Assembly: GCF_021919345.1 (NCBI RefSeq)
Contig: NZ_CP089293.1
Coordinates: 2,480,001-2,544,000, forward strand
DNA from: Paenarthrobacter nicotinovorans
GTDB lineage: Bacteria > Actinomycetota > Actinomycetes > Actinomycetales > Micrococcaceae
Reading direction: 5' to 3'
Length of the DNA stretch: 64,000 nt
The position numbers and the translations under genes are program-made. The notes below the pieces were generated by a model. It ran no database searches and was not told the origin of the DNA. It saw only the letters and a list, made by a program, of their open reading frames with translations. How positions within the stretch are numbered: position 1 is the stretch's first letter; each line of letters begins with the position of its first letter. This document shows positions 20,421 through 31,000 of this stretch, one piece after another.

Positions 20421-22001
20421 TTATTTACCGAGGAACTTGTCGAAACCCTTGGGAAGGTTGAGCGAGGACGGGTCGAAGTCCGCTGCGCCCTGGCCGAAGG
20501 CCGCGCCTGTGGGAGCTGCCGAGGCCGCATTGGCCCGCTTGGCCTCTGCGTCACGCAGTTCCTGGGCAGCCTTGGCCGGGTTGCCCGACCGTGCCTTCTT
20601 CTTGGGCGCGTTCTTCCCGTTCTTTCGTCCTCCACCGGGACCACCGAGGCCGGGCATTCCGGGCATGCCCGGCATGCCGCCGCCCTGGGCCAGCTTCTTC
20701 ATCATCTTCTGGGCCTGGGCGAAACGCTCCAGCAGGCCGTTGACCTCGGAAACATGGACACCTGAACCCTTGGCGATACGGGCGCGGCGTGAGCCGTTGA
20801 TGATCTTGGGAGCCACACGCTCGTGCGGGGTCATGGAACGGACGATCGCTTCGACGCGGTCGATCTCTTTTTCGTCGAAGTTCTCAAGCTGCTGGCGGAT
20901 GTTCTGCGCACCCGGCATCATCATGAGCATCTTCTTCATGGAGCCCATGTTGCGGATCTGCTGCATCTGGGCCAGGAAGTCGTCAAGGGTGAAGTCTTCC
21001 TGGTCGGCGAATTTCTTCGCCATCCGGGCTGCTTCGTCCTTGTCCCACGCCTTCTCAGCCTGTTCGATCAGGGTAAGTACGTCACCCATGTCCAGGATGC
21101 GGGAAGCCATCCGGTCCGGGTGGAAGAGTTCGAAATCGTCAAGGCCTTCGCCCGTTGACGCGAACATGACCGGCTTACCGGTGACCGACGCAACGGAAAG
21201 TGCGGCACCACCGCGGGCGTCGCCGTCGAGCTTCGAAAGCACGATGCCGGTGAAGTTGACGCCTTCATCGAACGCCATCGCCGTGTTGACGGCGTCCTGG
21301 CCGATCATGGAGTCGATGACAAAAAGGACTTCGTTGGGAATGATCGCCTGGCGGATGCGACGGGCCTGGTCCATCATCTCGGCGTCCACGCCGAGGCGGC
21401 CGGCGGTGTCCACGATCACGACGTCGTGAAGCTTCTGGCGGGCTTCCTCGACGCCGGCCTTGGCTACCGCAACCGGGTCACCGGCGGGGTGCTCAAGTTC
21501 GGAGGTGGCACCCGGGTGCGGGGCGAACACCGGGACACCGGCGCGCTGGCCAACTACCTGGAGCTGGGTCACTGCGTTGGGGCGCTGAAGGTCGCACGCC
21601 ACCAGCATGGGGCTGTGGCCCTGGGCCTTGAGCCACTTGGAGAGCTTGCCTGCGAGGGTGGTCTTACCGGCACCCTGAAGGCCGGCCAGCATGATGATGG
21701 TGGGGCCGGTTTTGGCCAGGCGTATGCGGCGGGTCTCGCCGCCGAGGATCTCTTTGAGTTCCTCATTGACGATCTTGACGATCTGCTGGCTCGGGTTCAG
21801 CGCTCCCGAAACCTCGGCACCCAGGGCGCGTTCACGGATGCGGCCTGTGAACTCGCGGACCACGGACACTGCGACGTCCGCGTCCAGGAGGGCACGGCGG
21901 ATCTCCCGGACGGTGGCATCGACGTCAGCCTCGGTGAGGCGGCCCTTGCCACGGAGGTTCTTGAAGGTTGCTGTCAACCGGTCAGAGAGTGAATTGAACA
22001 C
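20421..22001 (-). CDS. ffh: Signal recognition particle protein Ffh
   Basis: SRP GTPase that binds signal sequences of nascent membrane proteins together with 4.5S RNA. The N domain (about 1-90) is followed by the G domain with P-loop GLQGAGKTTLAGKL, DTAGRLGVD and TKLDGDARGG. A Met-rich M domain follows and ends in a Gly/Met and Lys-rich tail (GGGMPGMPGMPGLGG). 526 residues. Pairs with FtsY, about 5 kb away on the same strand. Confidence 0.95.
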   Translation of the reverse strand: MFNSLSDRLTATFKNLRGKGRLTEADVDATVREIRRALLDADVAVSVVREFTGRIRERALGAEVSGALNPSQQIVKIVNEELKEILGGETRRIRLAKTGPTIIMLAGLQGAGKTTLAGKLSKWLKAQGHSPMLVACDLQRPNAVTQLQVVGQRAGVPVFAPHPGATSELEHPAGDPVAVAKAGVEEARQKLHDVVIVDTAGRLGVDAEMMDQARRIRQAIIPNEVLFVIDSMIGQDAVNTAMAFDEGVNFTGIVLSKLDGDARGGAALSVASVTGKPVMFASTGEGLDDFELFHPDRMASRILDMGDVLTLIEQAEKAWDKDEAARMAKKFADQEDFTLDDFLAQMQQIRNMGSMKKMLMMMPGAQNIRQQLENFDEKEIDRVEAIVRSMTPHERVAPKIINGSRRARIAKGSGVHVSEVNGLLERFAQAQKMMKKLAQGGGMPGMPGMPGLGGPGGGRKNGKNAPKKKARSGNPAKAAQELRDAEAKRANAASAAPTGAAFGQGAADFDPSSLNLPKGFDKFLGK

Positions 22002-22112
22002 GCGCCGCGCACTTCTTTCGATGGTCTACGAATGGTGGCCGGTCCGGCGTTAACCACGGGACTCGACTATCTAGGGTACCAAGTCACGCTGGCAAGGTGG
22101 CATGCTGGCACA

Positions 22113-23513
22113 GTGACCAGTAAAACAACTGTAAAAACGTTGCTCATCCTCGGCGCGTCCGGGGACCTGACAGGCAGGCTGCTCCTACCCGGACTAGCCG
22201 GACTCCTGGCTGCCGGCCGTGCCCCCGGACTGAGGCTGGTGGGCGCCGGTTCGGACCCGTGGTCACCGGATCAATGGCAGGAACGGGTCAAGGGCGCCTT
22301 CGAGGCGGCGTCGGAGTCCGCCGATACTGCCGGACGCGCGGCTTTGGCCGCAGTTGCCGAAAGTACCGAATACCACCAGGTGGATGTGACAGCGGATGGC
22401 CCCTTGGCCGAACTGCTGGCGCAGCTGGAGGGGCCGGTCGCCGTGTACTTTGCACTGCCTCCGCACGTCAGCCAGAAGGCCTGCGAAATACTGCGGCGTG
22501 AGCAGGTGCCGGACGGCACGCGCCTGGTGATGGAGAAGCCCTTCGGCTCGGGCACTGAATCAGCGCGTGAATTGAACAAGACCCTGGCGGCCCTGGTGCC
22601 CGAGGACCACATCCACCGCGTGGACCACTTCCTGGGCAAGGCGACAGTCCTGAATATCCTGGGCCTACGCTTCGCCAACAGATTCCTGGAACCCGTCTGG
22701 AACCGTGAGCACGTCGAAAAGGTGGAAATCGTCTTCGACGAAGACCTGGCCCTCGAAGGACGGGCGCGTTACTACGACGCTGCCGGCGCCCTGCGTGACA
22801 TGATCCAAAGCCATCTCCTGCACATCATGGCTTTCCTGGCCATCGATGCCCCGGCCACCATCGAAGAACGCGATCTCCGTGACGCTGTGGCAACCGTGCT
22901 GCGCGCCAGCAGCATCAAAGCCCCCTTCGAGGCCTCCACACGGCGGGCCAGGTACACCGCCGGAACCCTCGGCGAACGTACAGTCCCCGACTACGCCGCT
23001 GAACAAGGCGTGGATCCCGGCCGAAACACCGAAACCCTGGCCGAAGTCCAGGTGGACATTGATAACTGGCGGTGGAAGGGCGTCCCGTTCATCCTCCGGT
23101 CCGGAAAAGCCATGGGAGAACGCCGGAAGGAAGCTGTCATCACCTTCCGGCCGGTTCCCCAGCTGCCGGTGGGCTTTACGGGGGTGGACTCCCCCAACCA
23201 ACTACGGATTGGTTTCGGGCCGGACACCTTGGAGCTCCATGTCGATGTCAACGGGCCCGGAAACATCTTCACGCTGGACCGCGCGACCCTCATGGCAGAA
23301 CTGAGCGCAGCGGGAATGCTGCCCTACGGTGAAGTCCTGGAAGGAATCCTCACCGGCGATCCCCTGCTGTCCGTCCGCGGCGACACCGCCGAAGACTGCT
23401 GGCGGATCATCGAGCCGGTCCTGCAGGCCTGGGCGGACGGCGAGGTGCCGCTGGAAGAATACGACGCCGGGAGCACCGGCCCCGCAGCGTGGCCCACCGC
23501 CGTCGAGGACTAA
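22113..23513 (+). CDS. Glucose-6-phosphate dehydrogenase-like protein (divergent paralogue)
   Basis: A 466-residue protein of the Zwf family, shorter than the usual ~510. It keeps EKPFG (141-145), the substrate block RVDHFLGK (169-176) and the catalytic-His region RDMIQSHLLH. The dinucleotide motif reads GASGDLTGRLLLP, where the Lys after the Arg in typical enzymes is Leu, and the Glu after LGK is Ala. Activity or cofactor use may differ from housekeeping Zwf. GTG 22113 is the likely start. It stands alone, divergent from ffh, with no opcA, tal or pgl beside it. Confidence 0.8.
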   Translation: MTSKTTVKTLLILGASGDLTGRLLLPGLAGLLAAGRAPGLRLVGAGSDPWSPDQWQERVKGAFEAASESADTAGRAALAAVAESTEYHQVDVTADGPLAELLAQLEGPVAVYFALPPHVSQKACEILRREQVPDGTRLVMEKPFGSGTESARELNKTLAALVPEDHIHRVDHFLGKATVLNILGLRFANRFLEPVWNREHVEKVEIVFDEDLALEGRARYYDAAGALRDMIQSHLLHIMAFLAIDAPATIEERDLRDAVATVLRASSIKAPFEASTRRARYTAGTLGERTVPDYAAEQGVDPGRNTETLAEVQVDIDNWRWKGVPFILRSGKAMGERRKEAVITFRPVPQLPVGFTGVDSPNQLRIGFGPDTLELHVDVNGPGNIFTLDRATLMAELSAAGMLPYGEVLEGILTGDPLLSVRGDTAEDCWRIIEPVLQAWADGEVPLEEYDAGSTGPAAWPTAVED

Positions 23514-23530
23514 AGCCAGCTGCAACGCAC

Positions 23531-23566
23531 AGCGGGCCGGGTACCTTGACTGGTACCCGGCCCGCT
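23531..23566. terminator. Bidirectional hairpin between the zwf-like gene and glnK
   Basis: A perfect 15-bp stem (23531-23545 with 23552-23566) closes a 6-base loop, 17 bases after the zwf-like stop and about 50 bases after the glnK stop on the other strand. It ends with TTGTTGC rather than a full T-run. The position between convergent genes suits a shared terminator. Confidence 0.75.
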
Positions 23567-23613
23567 TGTTGCATGTCCTGGACTGTATTCCGTCCGGGCT
23601 TTGCAGCTGTGTC

Positions 23614-23952
23614 CTAGATTGCGGCCGCGCCCCGTTCGCCGGTGCGAACCCGGACGGCTTCGTAAACGTCCACCGTCCACACCTTGCCGTCACCGGCACG
23701 ACCGGTGTTCGAGCTTGCGATGAGGACATCGAGGATGTCGTCCGCCTGTTCGTCGGTCGCGAGAACCTCGATCCGGATCTTGGGCAGCAGGTCCACGTTG
23801 TACTCAGCTCCGCGGTATACCTCGGTATAGCCGCGCTGCCGGCCATAACCACTGGCCGCGCTGACCGTCAGGCCCTGGACTCCGTAGGCTTCGAGGCCTT
23901 CACGGACCGCTTCAAGCTTTTCGGGACGAACGATCGCTGTGATGAGCTTCAT
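23614..23952 (-). CDS. glnK: Nitrogen regulatory protein PII
   Basis: Trimeric nitrogen/energy sensor of 112 residues. The T-loop holds Tyr51 in RGAEYNVDLL, the residue modified by GlnD in many bacteria, and the C-terminal GDGKVWT block binds ATP or 2-oxoglutarate. Its ATG overlaps the amtB TGA, and it follows amtB as in most GlnK systems, so it probably gates AmtB directly. No glnD gene follows here. Confidence 0.93.
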   Translation of the reverse strand: MKLITAIVRPEKLEAVREGLEAYGVQGLTVSAASGYGRQRGYTEVYRGAEYNVDLLPKIRIEVLATDEQADDILDVLIASSNTGRAGDGKVWTVDVYEAVRVRTGERGAAAI

Positions 23953-25280
23953 GCCTGGACACTCTCCTTGCCCTCTGCGGGTGCCTTGGTTGCGGTGCTT
24001 TCCGACTTGCCGGTCATGGCCTCGTGCAGCGGCTGGAAGCTGCCACCGTGGCCGTTGACGCCGAACTCGTAGGCCGTCTCAGCGTGAAGGCTGAGATCGA
24101 CGCCGACGCTCTCCTGTTCGGTGGAGACCCGGAAGCCCATGGTCTTGTGGATGGCGAAGGCGATGATGGCGGTCATGATGGCCGAGAAGACAATGGCTAC
24201 ACCGGCTGCTGCGAGCTGTGCCCACAGTTGGGTGAAACCGCCACCGTAGAACAGGCCGCCGGCCGTGACGCCTTCGCTCGGAGTCGCGATGAAGCCGATT
24301 GCCACGGTACCGATGATGCCGGACACCAAGTGCACGCCGACCACATCAAGGGAGTCATCGAAGCCCCAGCGGAACTTCAGGCCTACGGCAAGGGCGGAGG
24401 CAACACCGGCAACCACACCGAGGCCGAGGGCACCTACGGGGCTCACGTTTGCACATGCCGGAGTGATGGCAACCAGGCCGGCAACCACACCGGATGCTGC
24501 GCCGAGCGAGGTCGGGTGGCCATCGCGGATCCGTTCGGTGACGAGCCAACCAATCATGGCAGCGGCAGGAGCGGCGAGGGTGTTGATCCAGATCAGGCCG
24601 GCCTGCTCAGCCGAGGCTGCTGCACCGCCGTTGAAGCCGAACCAGCCGAACCACAGGATTGCCGCACCCAGCATGACGAACGGGATGTTGTGCGGGCGGT
24701 GGTTCGGATCCTTGCCGAAGCCCCGACGGTTGCCAATGATGAGGACGAGAACAAGCGCAGCAACACCGGCATTGATGTGCACCACTGTGCCGCCGGCGAA
24801 GTCGATGGCCGGGCCAAGAGCCTTTCCGATCTCGCCTTCAGGACCAAACAGTCCTCCACCCCACACCATGTAGGCCAAGGGGGCGTAGACGAGCGTGACC
24901 CAGACGGGCACGAAGAGGCTCCAGGCGCCAAACTTGGCGCGGTCCGCAATCGCACCACTGATGAGGGCCACCGTGATGATGGCGAAGGTTGCAGCGTAGC
25001 CGACCTTGATCAGACCGTCGGGTGTACTGATACCTTCGAGGCCGAAGGTGGCGAACGGGTTTCCGACGATTTCCAGGAATCCTTCGCCGGAGCTCATTGA
25101 CGAGCCCCACAGCACCCATACAACACCGACGATACCGATGGAGATGAAGCTCATCATCATCATGTTCAGGGCTGCTTTGGCGCGTGTCATGCCGCCGTAG
25201 AAAAATGCCAGACCAGGTGTCATGAACAGCACAAGCGCCGCCGCCACCATGACCCATACGTGACCTGCGGTAAGTTCCAT
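23949..25280 (-). CDS. amtB: Ammonium transporter AmtB
   Basis: Ammonium channel of the inner membrane with about 11 hydrophobic segments, 443 residues. The paired pore His residues are seen in VVHINAGVAALV and VHLVSGIIGT. The ATG at 25280 follows GAGAGGAA and gives the family N-terminus; the longer frame to 25373 is not supported. It forms an overlapping pair with glnK. Upstream lies a GlnR-like sequence. Confidence 0.94.
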   Translation of the reverse strand: MELTAGHVWVMVAAALVLFMTPGLAFFYGGMTRAKAALNMMMMSFISIGIVGVVWVLWGSSMSSGEGFLEIVGNPFATFGLEGISTPDGLIKVGYAATFAIITVALISGAIADRAKFGAWSLFVPVWVTLVYAPLAYMVWGGGLFGPEGEIGKALGPAIDFAGGTVVHINAGVAALVLVLIIGNRRGFGKDPNHRPHNIPFVMLGAAILWFGWFGFNGGAAASAEQAGLIWINTLAAPAAAMIGWLVTERIRDGHPTSLGAASGVVAGLVAITPACANVSPVGALGLGVVAGVASALAVGLKFRWGFDDSLDVVGVHLVSGIIGTVAIGFIATPSEGVTAGGLFYGGGFTQLWAQLAAAGVAIVFSAIMTAIIAFAIHKTMGFRVSTEQESVGVDLSLHAETAYEFGVNGHGGSFQPLHEAMTGKSESTATKAPAEGKESVQA

Positions 25281-25429
25281 GGTGCACGTTCCTCTCTTGC
25301 TAGATCTGCGGTTCAACCGCTGTCCTGACGCCTTTTGCGTCCTGCTTAAGAGTTTTGTGCCGCCGTGTTTCACCTGCGCTGGATTTATATTGCGGGCCGG
25401 TTACAACAACCTCCCCAACGTAAATGGTG

Positions 25430-25457
25430 CATATCTCCGATGTTACGGATATGTTTC
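25430..25457 (-). promoter_or_regulatory. Candidate GlnR-type box upstream of amtB
   Basis: On the minus strand GAAAC (25457 to 25453), six bases, then GTAAC (25446 to 25442) matches the actinomycete GlnR half-site pattern GaAAC-n6-gTnAC. A third element, GATAT, follows at the right spacing but is degraded. The site also overlaps an imperfect palindrome CATATC/GATATG (25430-25453). It lies about 165 bases before the amtB ATG. Confidence 0.4.
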
Positions 25458-25542
25458 AGGCGTCAGACTTCACAGGAATTGCCCAGCTCAACCCCGTCGC
25501 AGCGCAGAAGTGCCAAAAACCCACCAGAAGGACCAGCCCCGA

Positions 25543-26763
25543 ATGACCCAGTCGTCCCGATCCACCAAAGTTCCAAGGATCCGGCAGGAAAAGGCGCCCT
25601 TGCCTCGGGACATCAAGGTGATGTTGGCTGCCGCCTTCCTGATCGCCTTGGGATTCGGGCTGGTCGCTCCCGTTCTGCCGCAATTCGCCACGACCTTCGA
25701 CGTTGGTGCCACCGCGGCTGCCGTGATCGTGAGCATCTTCGCTTTCATGCGGCTGGTCTTCGCACCGGCGGGCGGGGCCTTAATCGGACGGTTCGGGGAA
25801 CGGAACGTGTACGTCTCCGGCCTTTTGATCGTTGCCGTTTCCACTGCGGCCTGCGCGTTTGCCCAGGACTACTGGCAGCTGCTGATCTTCCGCGGACTCG
25901 GCGGGGCCGGCTCGGTGATGTTTACCGTTGCGGCCATGGGTCTGCTCATCCGGCTCGCACCGCCGGAACGGCGTGGCAGGGTATCCGGCGCCTATGCTTC
26001 GGCGTTCCTGATTGGCAGCGTCCTAGGGCCGGTGGTGGGTGGCTTGCTGGCAGGTTTCGGGCTGAGGGTTCCCTTCCTGGCCTATGCCGGAGCGCTCCTT
26101 GTTGCTGCCCTGGTGGTCCGGACAATGCTCCGAGGTGACGGCAATGCCGCCCAGGAGGCGGGACCGGCACCCGCAATGGCTTTGAAAGAGGCGCTGTCCG
26201 ACTCCGCCTACCGCGCCGCGGTTTTTTCCAGCTTCGGCAACGGCTGGGTGACGTTCGGCGTCCGCATGGCTACCATTCCGCTCTTTGCTGTGGCCGTCCT
26301 GGATTCACGTCCGGAAACCGCTGCGTGGGCACTGGCCGTGTTCGCCGTCGGAAATGCCCTTGCCCTGACGTTCTCCGGCCGCCTGGCAGATGCCTGGGGA
26401 CGAAAACGCCTGCTGATCCCGGGCCTGGTCATCACTGGACTGGCCACAGGGCTCATCGGCCTCACCACGGATCTGGCTGCCTTCTTCATCGCCTCCGCCA
26501 TAGCAGGCTTCGGCTCCGGCTTGCTGGGGCCGGCGCAGCAGGCCGCCGTCGCCGATGTCATTGGAAGGGGACGCTCGGGCGGCAAGGTGCTTGCCGTCTT
26601 CCAGATGGCTGCCGATACTGGCGCAATCATCGGCCCGGTGGTTGCCGGCCTGATCGCCGACCGCTTGGGCTATGGCTGGGCGTTCGGCCTGACGGGTGCG
26701 GTGCTGTTGCTCACCGCGGCAGCGTGGCTGCCCGCAAGGGAACCCCTTACACCCAGGAACTGA
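25543..26763 (+). CDS. MFS transporter (drug:H+ antiporter type)
   Basis: A 406-residue major facilitator with about 12 hydrophobic segments. Motif A-like loops appear as ALIGRFGERNVYVSG and ADAWGRKRLL, and the C-motif region GSVLGPVVGGLLAG is typical of proton-driven drug exporters. The ATG at 25543 follows AGAAGGA; the long upstream frame from 25279 is promoter region of amtB. The substrate is unknown. It lies inside the otherwise minus-strand ftsY-amtB block. Confidence 0.85.
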   Translation: MTQSSRSTKVPRIRQEKAPLPRDIKVMLAAAFLIALGFGLVAPVLPQFATTFDVGATAAAVIVSIFAFMRLVFAPAGGALIGRFGERNVYVSGLLIVAVSTAACAFAQDYWQLLIFRGLGGAGSVMFTVAAMGLLIRLAPPERRGRVSGAYASAFLIGSVLGPVVGGLLAGFGLRVPFLAYAGALLVAALVVRTMLRGDGNAAQEAGPAPAMALKEALSDSAYRAAVFSSFGNGWVTFGVRMATIPLFAVAVLDSRPETAAWALAVFAVGNALALTFSGRLADAWGRKRLLIPGLVITGLATGLIGLTTDLAAFFIASAIAGFGSGLLGPAQQAAVADVIGRGRSGGKVLAVFQMAADTGAIIGPVVAGLIADRLGYGWAFGLTGAVLLLTAAAWLPAREPLTPRN

Positions 26764-26859
26764 CCGGCGGCCGAGGTTGCCCGGTTTCGAGTCAACCACT
26801 GCTGCCGGCCAGTCCAGTGGGAGTTCTGTTTGGCTGGAGCTCTTCAGCTATTTCGCTGT

Positions 26860-28065
26860 TTAGTTGAGCAGTGCGTCAACGAAACTTTCCGCTTCGAAGG
26901 GTGCAAGGTCGTCCGGGCCTTCACCCAGGCCGATCAGCTTCACCGGAACGCCGAGGGACTTCTGGATGGCGACAACGATGCCGCCCTTGGCCGTGCCGTC
27001 GAGCTTGGTCAGCACGATGCCGGTGATGTTGACCACTTCAGCAAAAACCCGTGCCTGGTTGAGTCCGTTCTGGCCGGTAGTGGCGTCCAGTACCAGCAGG
27101 ACCTCGTCCACCTCCGCCAGCTTCTCGATGACCCGCTTCACCTTGCCCAGCTCATCCATGAGGCCGGTCTTGTTTTGCAGGCGTCCTGCCGTGTCCACCA
27201 TGACAACATCGACCTCCTGGTCGATGCCTGCCTTCACGGCCTCGTAGGCAACCGAGGCAGGGTCCGCGCCGTCGATGTCGGACTTGACCGTGGGCACACC
27301 CACGCGCTGTCCCCACGTGGCCAACTGCTCAGCCGCGGCGGCACGGAAGGTGTCAGCAGCACCAAGCAGCACGTCCTTGTCTTCGGCCACCAGGACACGC
27401 GCCAGCTTGCCCACGGTGGTGGTCTTGCCGACGCCGTTCACACCGACAACAAGCACGACGGCGGGACGGTCGCCTTTGCGTTCGACGTTCAGTGAACGGT
27501 CCATCCCGGGATCAACCAGCTTGATGAGCTCTTCCCTGAGCATCGCCTTGACGTCTTCGGGGCTGCGGGTGCCCAGGACTTTGACACGCTCACGCAATGC
27601 ATCAACCAACTGCATGGTGGGCTCGGTGCCGAGATCGGCCAGGAGAAGGGTTTCCTCCACCTCATCCCAGACGTTCTCGTCGATCTTGTCGCCGGACAGC
27701 AAGGCCAGCAGGCCCTTGCCGAGGATGTTGTTGGACTTGACCAGGCGGGCGCGCAGGCGGGTCAGGCGCCCTTCGACCGGCGCCGGGGTGTCGATGGCGA
27801 TGGTTTCGAGCCCTGCGGCGTCGTCCGGAACATCCGTGCCTTCGACTGTTCCGTCAAAGGTCGGGGCCGGTGCCTTAGCCGCATCCGGGCGGTCCTCCAC
27901 AAGGGTTCCGCCGCCTGCTGCCGACGACTGCAAAGGATCGTTCGCATCTCGCGTTCCGGGGTATTTTGCGCCCGATTTGCGGGCCTTCATCAATACCGGC
28001 ACGAGTCCGCCGACCACTACGAGCGCAGCGAGAATGGACAGAATTATGGGTAGGAAATCGTTCAC
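26860..28065 (-). CDS. ftsY: Signal recognition particle receptor FtsY
   Basis: Membrane-associated GTPase that docks SRP-ribosome complexes. An N-terminal hydrophobic segment (about 5-26) gives membrane anchoring, as in actinobacterial FtsY, followed by an acidic linker. The NG domain has GVNGVGKTTTVGKLA, DTAGRLQNK and TKLDGTAKGG. 401 residues, GTG start 20 bp after the smc stop. Confidence 0.94.
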   Translation of the reverse strand: MNDFLPIILSILAALVVVGGLVPVLMKARKSGAKYPGTRDANDPLQSSAAGGGTLVEDRPDAAKAPAPTFDGTVEGTDVPDDAAGLETIAIDTPAPVEGRLTRLRARLVKSNNILGKGLLALLSGDKIDENVWDEVEETLLLADLGTEPTMQLVDALRERVKVLGTRSPEDVKAMLREELIKLVDPGMDRSLNVERKGDRPAVVLVVGVNGVGKTTTVGKLARVLVAEDKDVLLGAADTFRAAAAEQLATWGQRVGVPTVKSDIDGADPASVAYEAVKAGIDQEVDVVMVDTAGRLQNKTGLMDELGKVKRVIEKLAEVDEVLLVLDATTGQNGLNQARVFAEVVNITGIVLTKLDGTAKGGIVVAIQKSLGVPVKLIGLGEGPDDLAPFEAESFVDALLN

Positions 28066-28085
28066 TCCCCTACCTTCTCATAAAG

Positions 28086-31000
28086 CTAAGCCCCGGCACC
28101 GAGCCTCTGGCTGATGACGGTTGACACGCCATCACCGCGCATCGTCACACCGTAGAGGGCATCGGCCACTTCCATGGTGCGCTTTTGGTGGGTGATCACG
28201 ATGAGCTGGCTGGACTCCCGCAATTCTTCAAAGATGGTGATGAGCCGGCCCAGGTTGGTGTCATCCAGCGCCGCTTCGACTTCGTCCATGACATAGAACG
28301 GTGAAGGCCTCGCCTTGAAGATGGCAACCAGCAGTGCGACAGCAGTCAGGGAGCGCTCACCACCTGAAAGCAGTGAAAGCCTCTTGATCTTCTTCCCGGC
28401 GGGACGGGCCTCTACCTCGATGCCCGTGGTCAACATGTCATCCGGATCAGTAAGAACCAGCTTTCCCTCGCCACCGGGGAAGAGCCTGGCAAAGACGTGG
28501 TCGAACTGGGCTGAGGTGTCCGCGAAAGCTTCCGTGAAGACCTGCTGGACGCGTTTGTCCACCTCTTTGATGATGTCCAGCAGGTCTTTCCGGCTGGACT
28601 TGAGATCTTCCAACTGCGAGCTCAGGAACTGGTGCCGCTCTTCCAGGGCTGCAAACTCCTCGAGCGCCAGCGGGTTCACTTTGCCCAGGGCTGCCAGCTC
28701 GCGCTCGGCCTTCTTCAGCCGCTTCTCCTGCTCCGCCCGGACAAAGGGAACACCTTCCACCACAGGTTCGCCGTTTTCGTCGACGGGGGCCCGCAGTTCG
28801 GCCCATTTGTCCGTGGTGGATCCGGCGGGAAGCGGAACCGGCCGGTCCGGGCCGTAGTCGGCAATGAGCTGCTCAGCGGAAAGTCCCAGTTCCTCGATTG
28901 CCCGGCTTTCCAAGGCCTCGATCCGCAGCCGCTGTTGTGTCCGTGCCATCTCATCCCGATGCACCGAATCGGTCAGTTCGGCAAGCTCGCGTGCCAGGGC
29001 CTCGTTGCCCGAGCGGACGTCCGAAAGCTCTTTTTCAAGGAGTTCGCGTTTCTGCTCGGCCTGGTCCCGTTCATCGGCAGCCACCTCCACCGAGACGTCC
29101 ACGTAGCGCAGAGTCTGTTCGACCGCCGAAACAACAGCGGCAGCACGCTGGGCCTGTGCCCTGCGACGCTGGGCCCGTCGTGCAGCCTCCTCACGCGCAC
29201 GGCGTTCGGTGGCTGCAGCCCGCTCCAGGGAGGCAGCCCGGTTGCTGACCGCGCCAAGTTGCTCTTCGGCAGTGCGAAGCGCCAGCCGGGCTTCCGTCTC
29301 CAGGGCGCGGGCCGTCCTCGCCTCAGCGGCAAGTTCATCCCGCTGGTCGGTGGAGGGTTCCTCGTCAGGGACTTCCTGGGCGGCAGCAAGGCGCTCGGCA
29401 GCAACTTCCAGATCCAGCTGCGCCTCCGCAATATTTGCTTCAGCCTTGGCCATGGAGGCCGCCAGACGATCGCTTTCGCCCACTGCGCTGCGCAGAACAG
29501 AATTCAGGTGGCCCAGGCGTTCGGCGACAGCAGCAAGCCGCGCGTCGGACTCATGCAGTCTTTCCAGTGCGGCATCGGCACGGTCCTGCGCTTCGGCGCG
29601 GCGGGCCTGGGCCCCGGCGAGGGCGAAACGGCCACGCTCCAGCCGGGCGGTGACCTCATGAAGGCGGGCATCGGCGTCGTCCACTGCGGCCTGGACTTCA
29701 AGAAGCGATGGTGCGGTGGCTGAGCCGCCAAGGACGGTCACGGCGGTAAAAACGTCACCGTCGGTGGTGACTGCCTTCACTTCAGGGTAGTCCGCGACCA
29801 GCGCCGCCGCCGTGCGGAGGTCATCGACCACGACGGTATTGGCCAGGAGTCCGAGGGCACCGTGGCCCGCCGGGTCGGCTATTTTTACGACGTCGACAGC
29901 CCGGCGGCATCCCGCAGGCAGTTCGACGGCGGTCCGGGCGTCGCCTTCTTCGGCGAAACCGCCGGCCAAGAGCAACGCCGCACGACCGGCGTCGTCCTTC
30001 TTCAACAGACCCAAGGCCGCAACGGCGGCGTCGGCACCGGCAACCACCAGGGCATCCGAGGCGCTGCCCAGGGCCGCGGCAATGGCGGCCTCGCAGCCGG
30101 GCTCGATGCTGATCAAACCCGCCAGCGGACCGAGTACTCCTTCGGTCGTCAGCAGGTGCCCGGAGCCATCTTTGCGGTTGAGTCCGAGCTGAAGCGCATC
30201 CCGCCGGGCCGTCAGGGCGTCCCGCTCACGGACTGCCTCCCGCTCGGAAGCCTTGAGTTCCTCAATTTCAGCAAGTACTCCGTCCAGCGCCGCGCTTGCT
30301 TCCTCGTATTCGGCATCCAGGCTTTCCTCGCCGTCCTCGACGCCGGCTACTTGCGCTTCAAGGGCGGCGAACTCGCTTTGCGCCTTTCTACGCCGCTCAT
30401 CTCCGGCCCCCTGCGACTCCCGCAACCTGCCGCGCTCGGCCTCGGCTGCCTCTGCCCGGGACCGTGCGGCAGCAAGCTGGCCGGCGAGACGGGCAAGCCC
30501 CTCGCGGCGGTCGGCTGCAGCTCGCAACATGACTGTGAGGCGTTTGTCTTCGGCGGCTGCGAGTGCTTCGGCTGCGTCCTTGGCGACGGTGGCTTCAAGC
30601 AGTGCGGCCTGTTTTGCCAGGATGTCGTGTTCCAGGGCTGCTTGTTCCTCGCGGACCCTGGCGGCCTGGCGCTCGAGGTGTTCCGGATCGCGCCCCGATT
30701 CGGGTGCGGTTTCGGAGGAGCCCAGCAGGCGCCGCCGTTCAGCGGCCAGCGAACCCAGCGAACGCAGACGCTCCCTGCCGGCGGAGAGCTGGTACCAGGT
30801 ATCGCGGGCGGCGTTGAGGCGGGGAGTTGCTTCTGCGGCGTGCTGTTCCAGCTCTGCTTGCCGTCGCCGTCCCACGCCCAGCCCGGCTTCGACTACCTGG
30901 CGGCGTTCCTTGAGCGCGGCTTCGTCGGCGACGTCCTGTTCCAGGGTGGTTGTCAGTTGTACGAGGTCGTCGGCAAGGAGACGGGCGCGGGCGTCGCGTA

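Noticed and set aside
24024..25100. 358-codon plus-strand frame over amtB
   Set aside because: Antisense to amtB; composition rich in His/Asp/Gly as expected from reading membrane-protein codons backwards.
25279..25542. N-terminal extension of the MFS gene
   Set aside because: The extra residues look random and would overlap the amtB start; the AGAAGGA site and family start point to ATG 25543.
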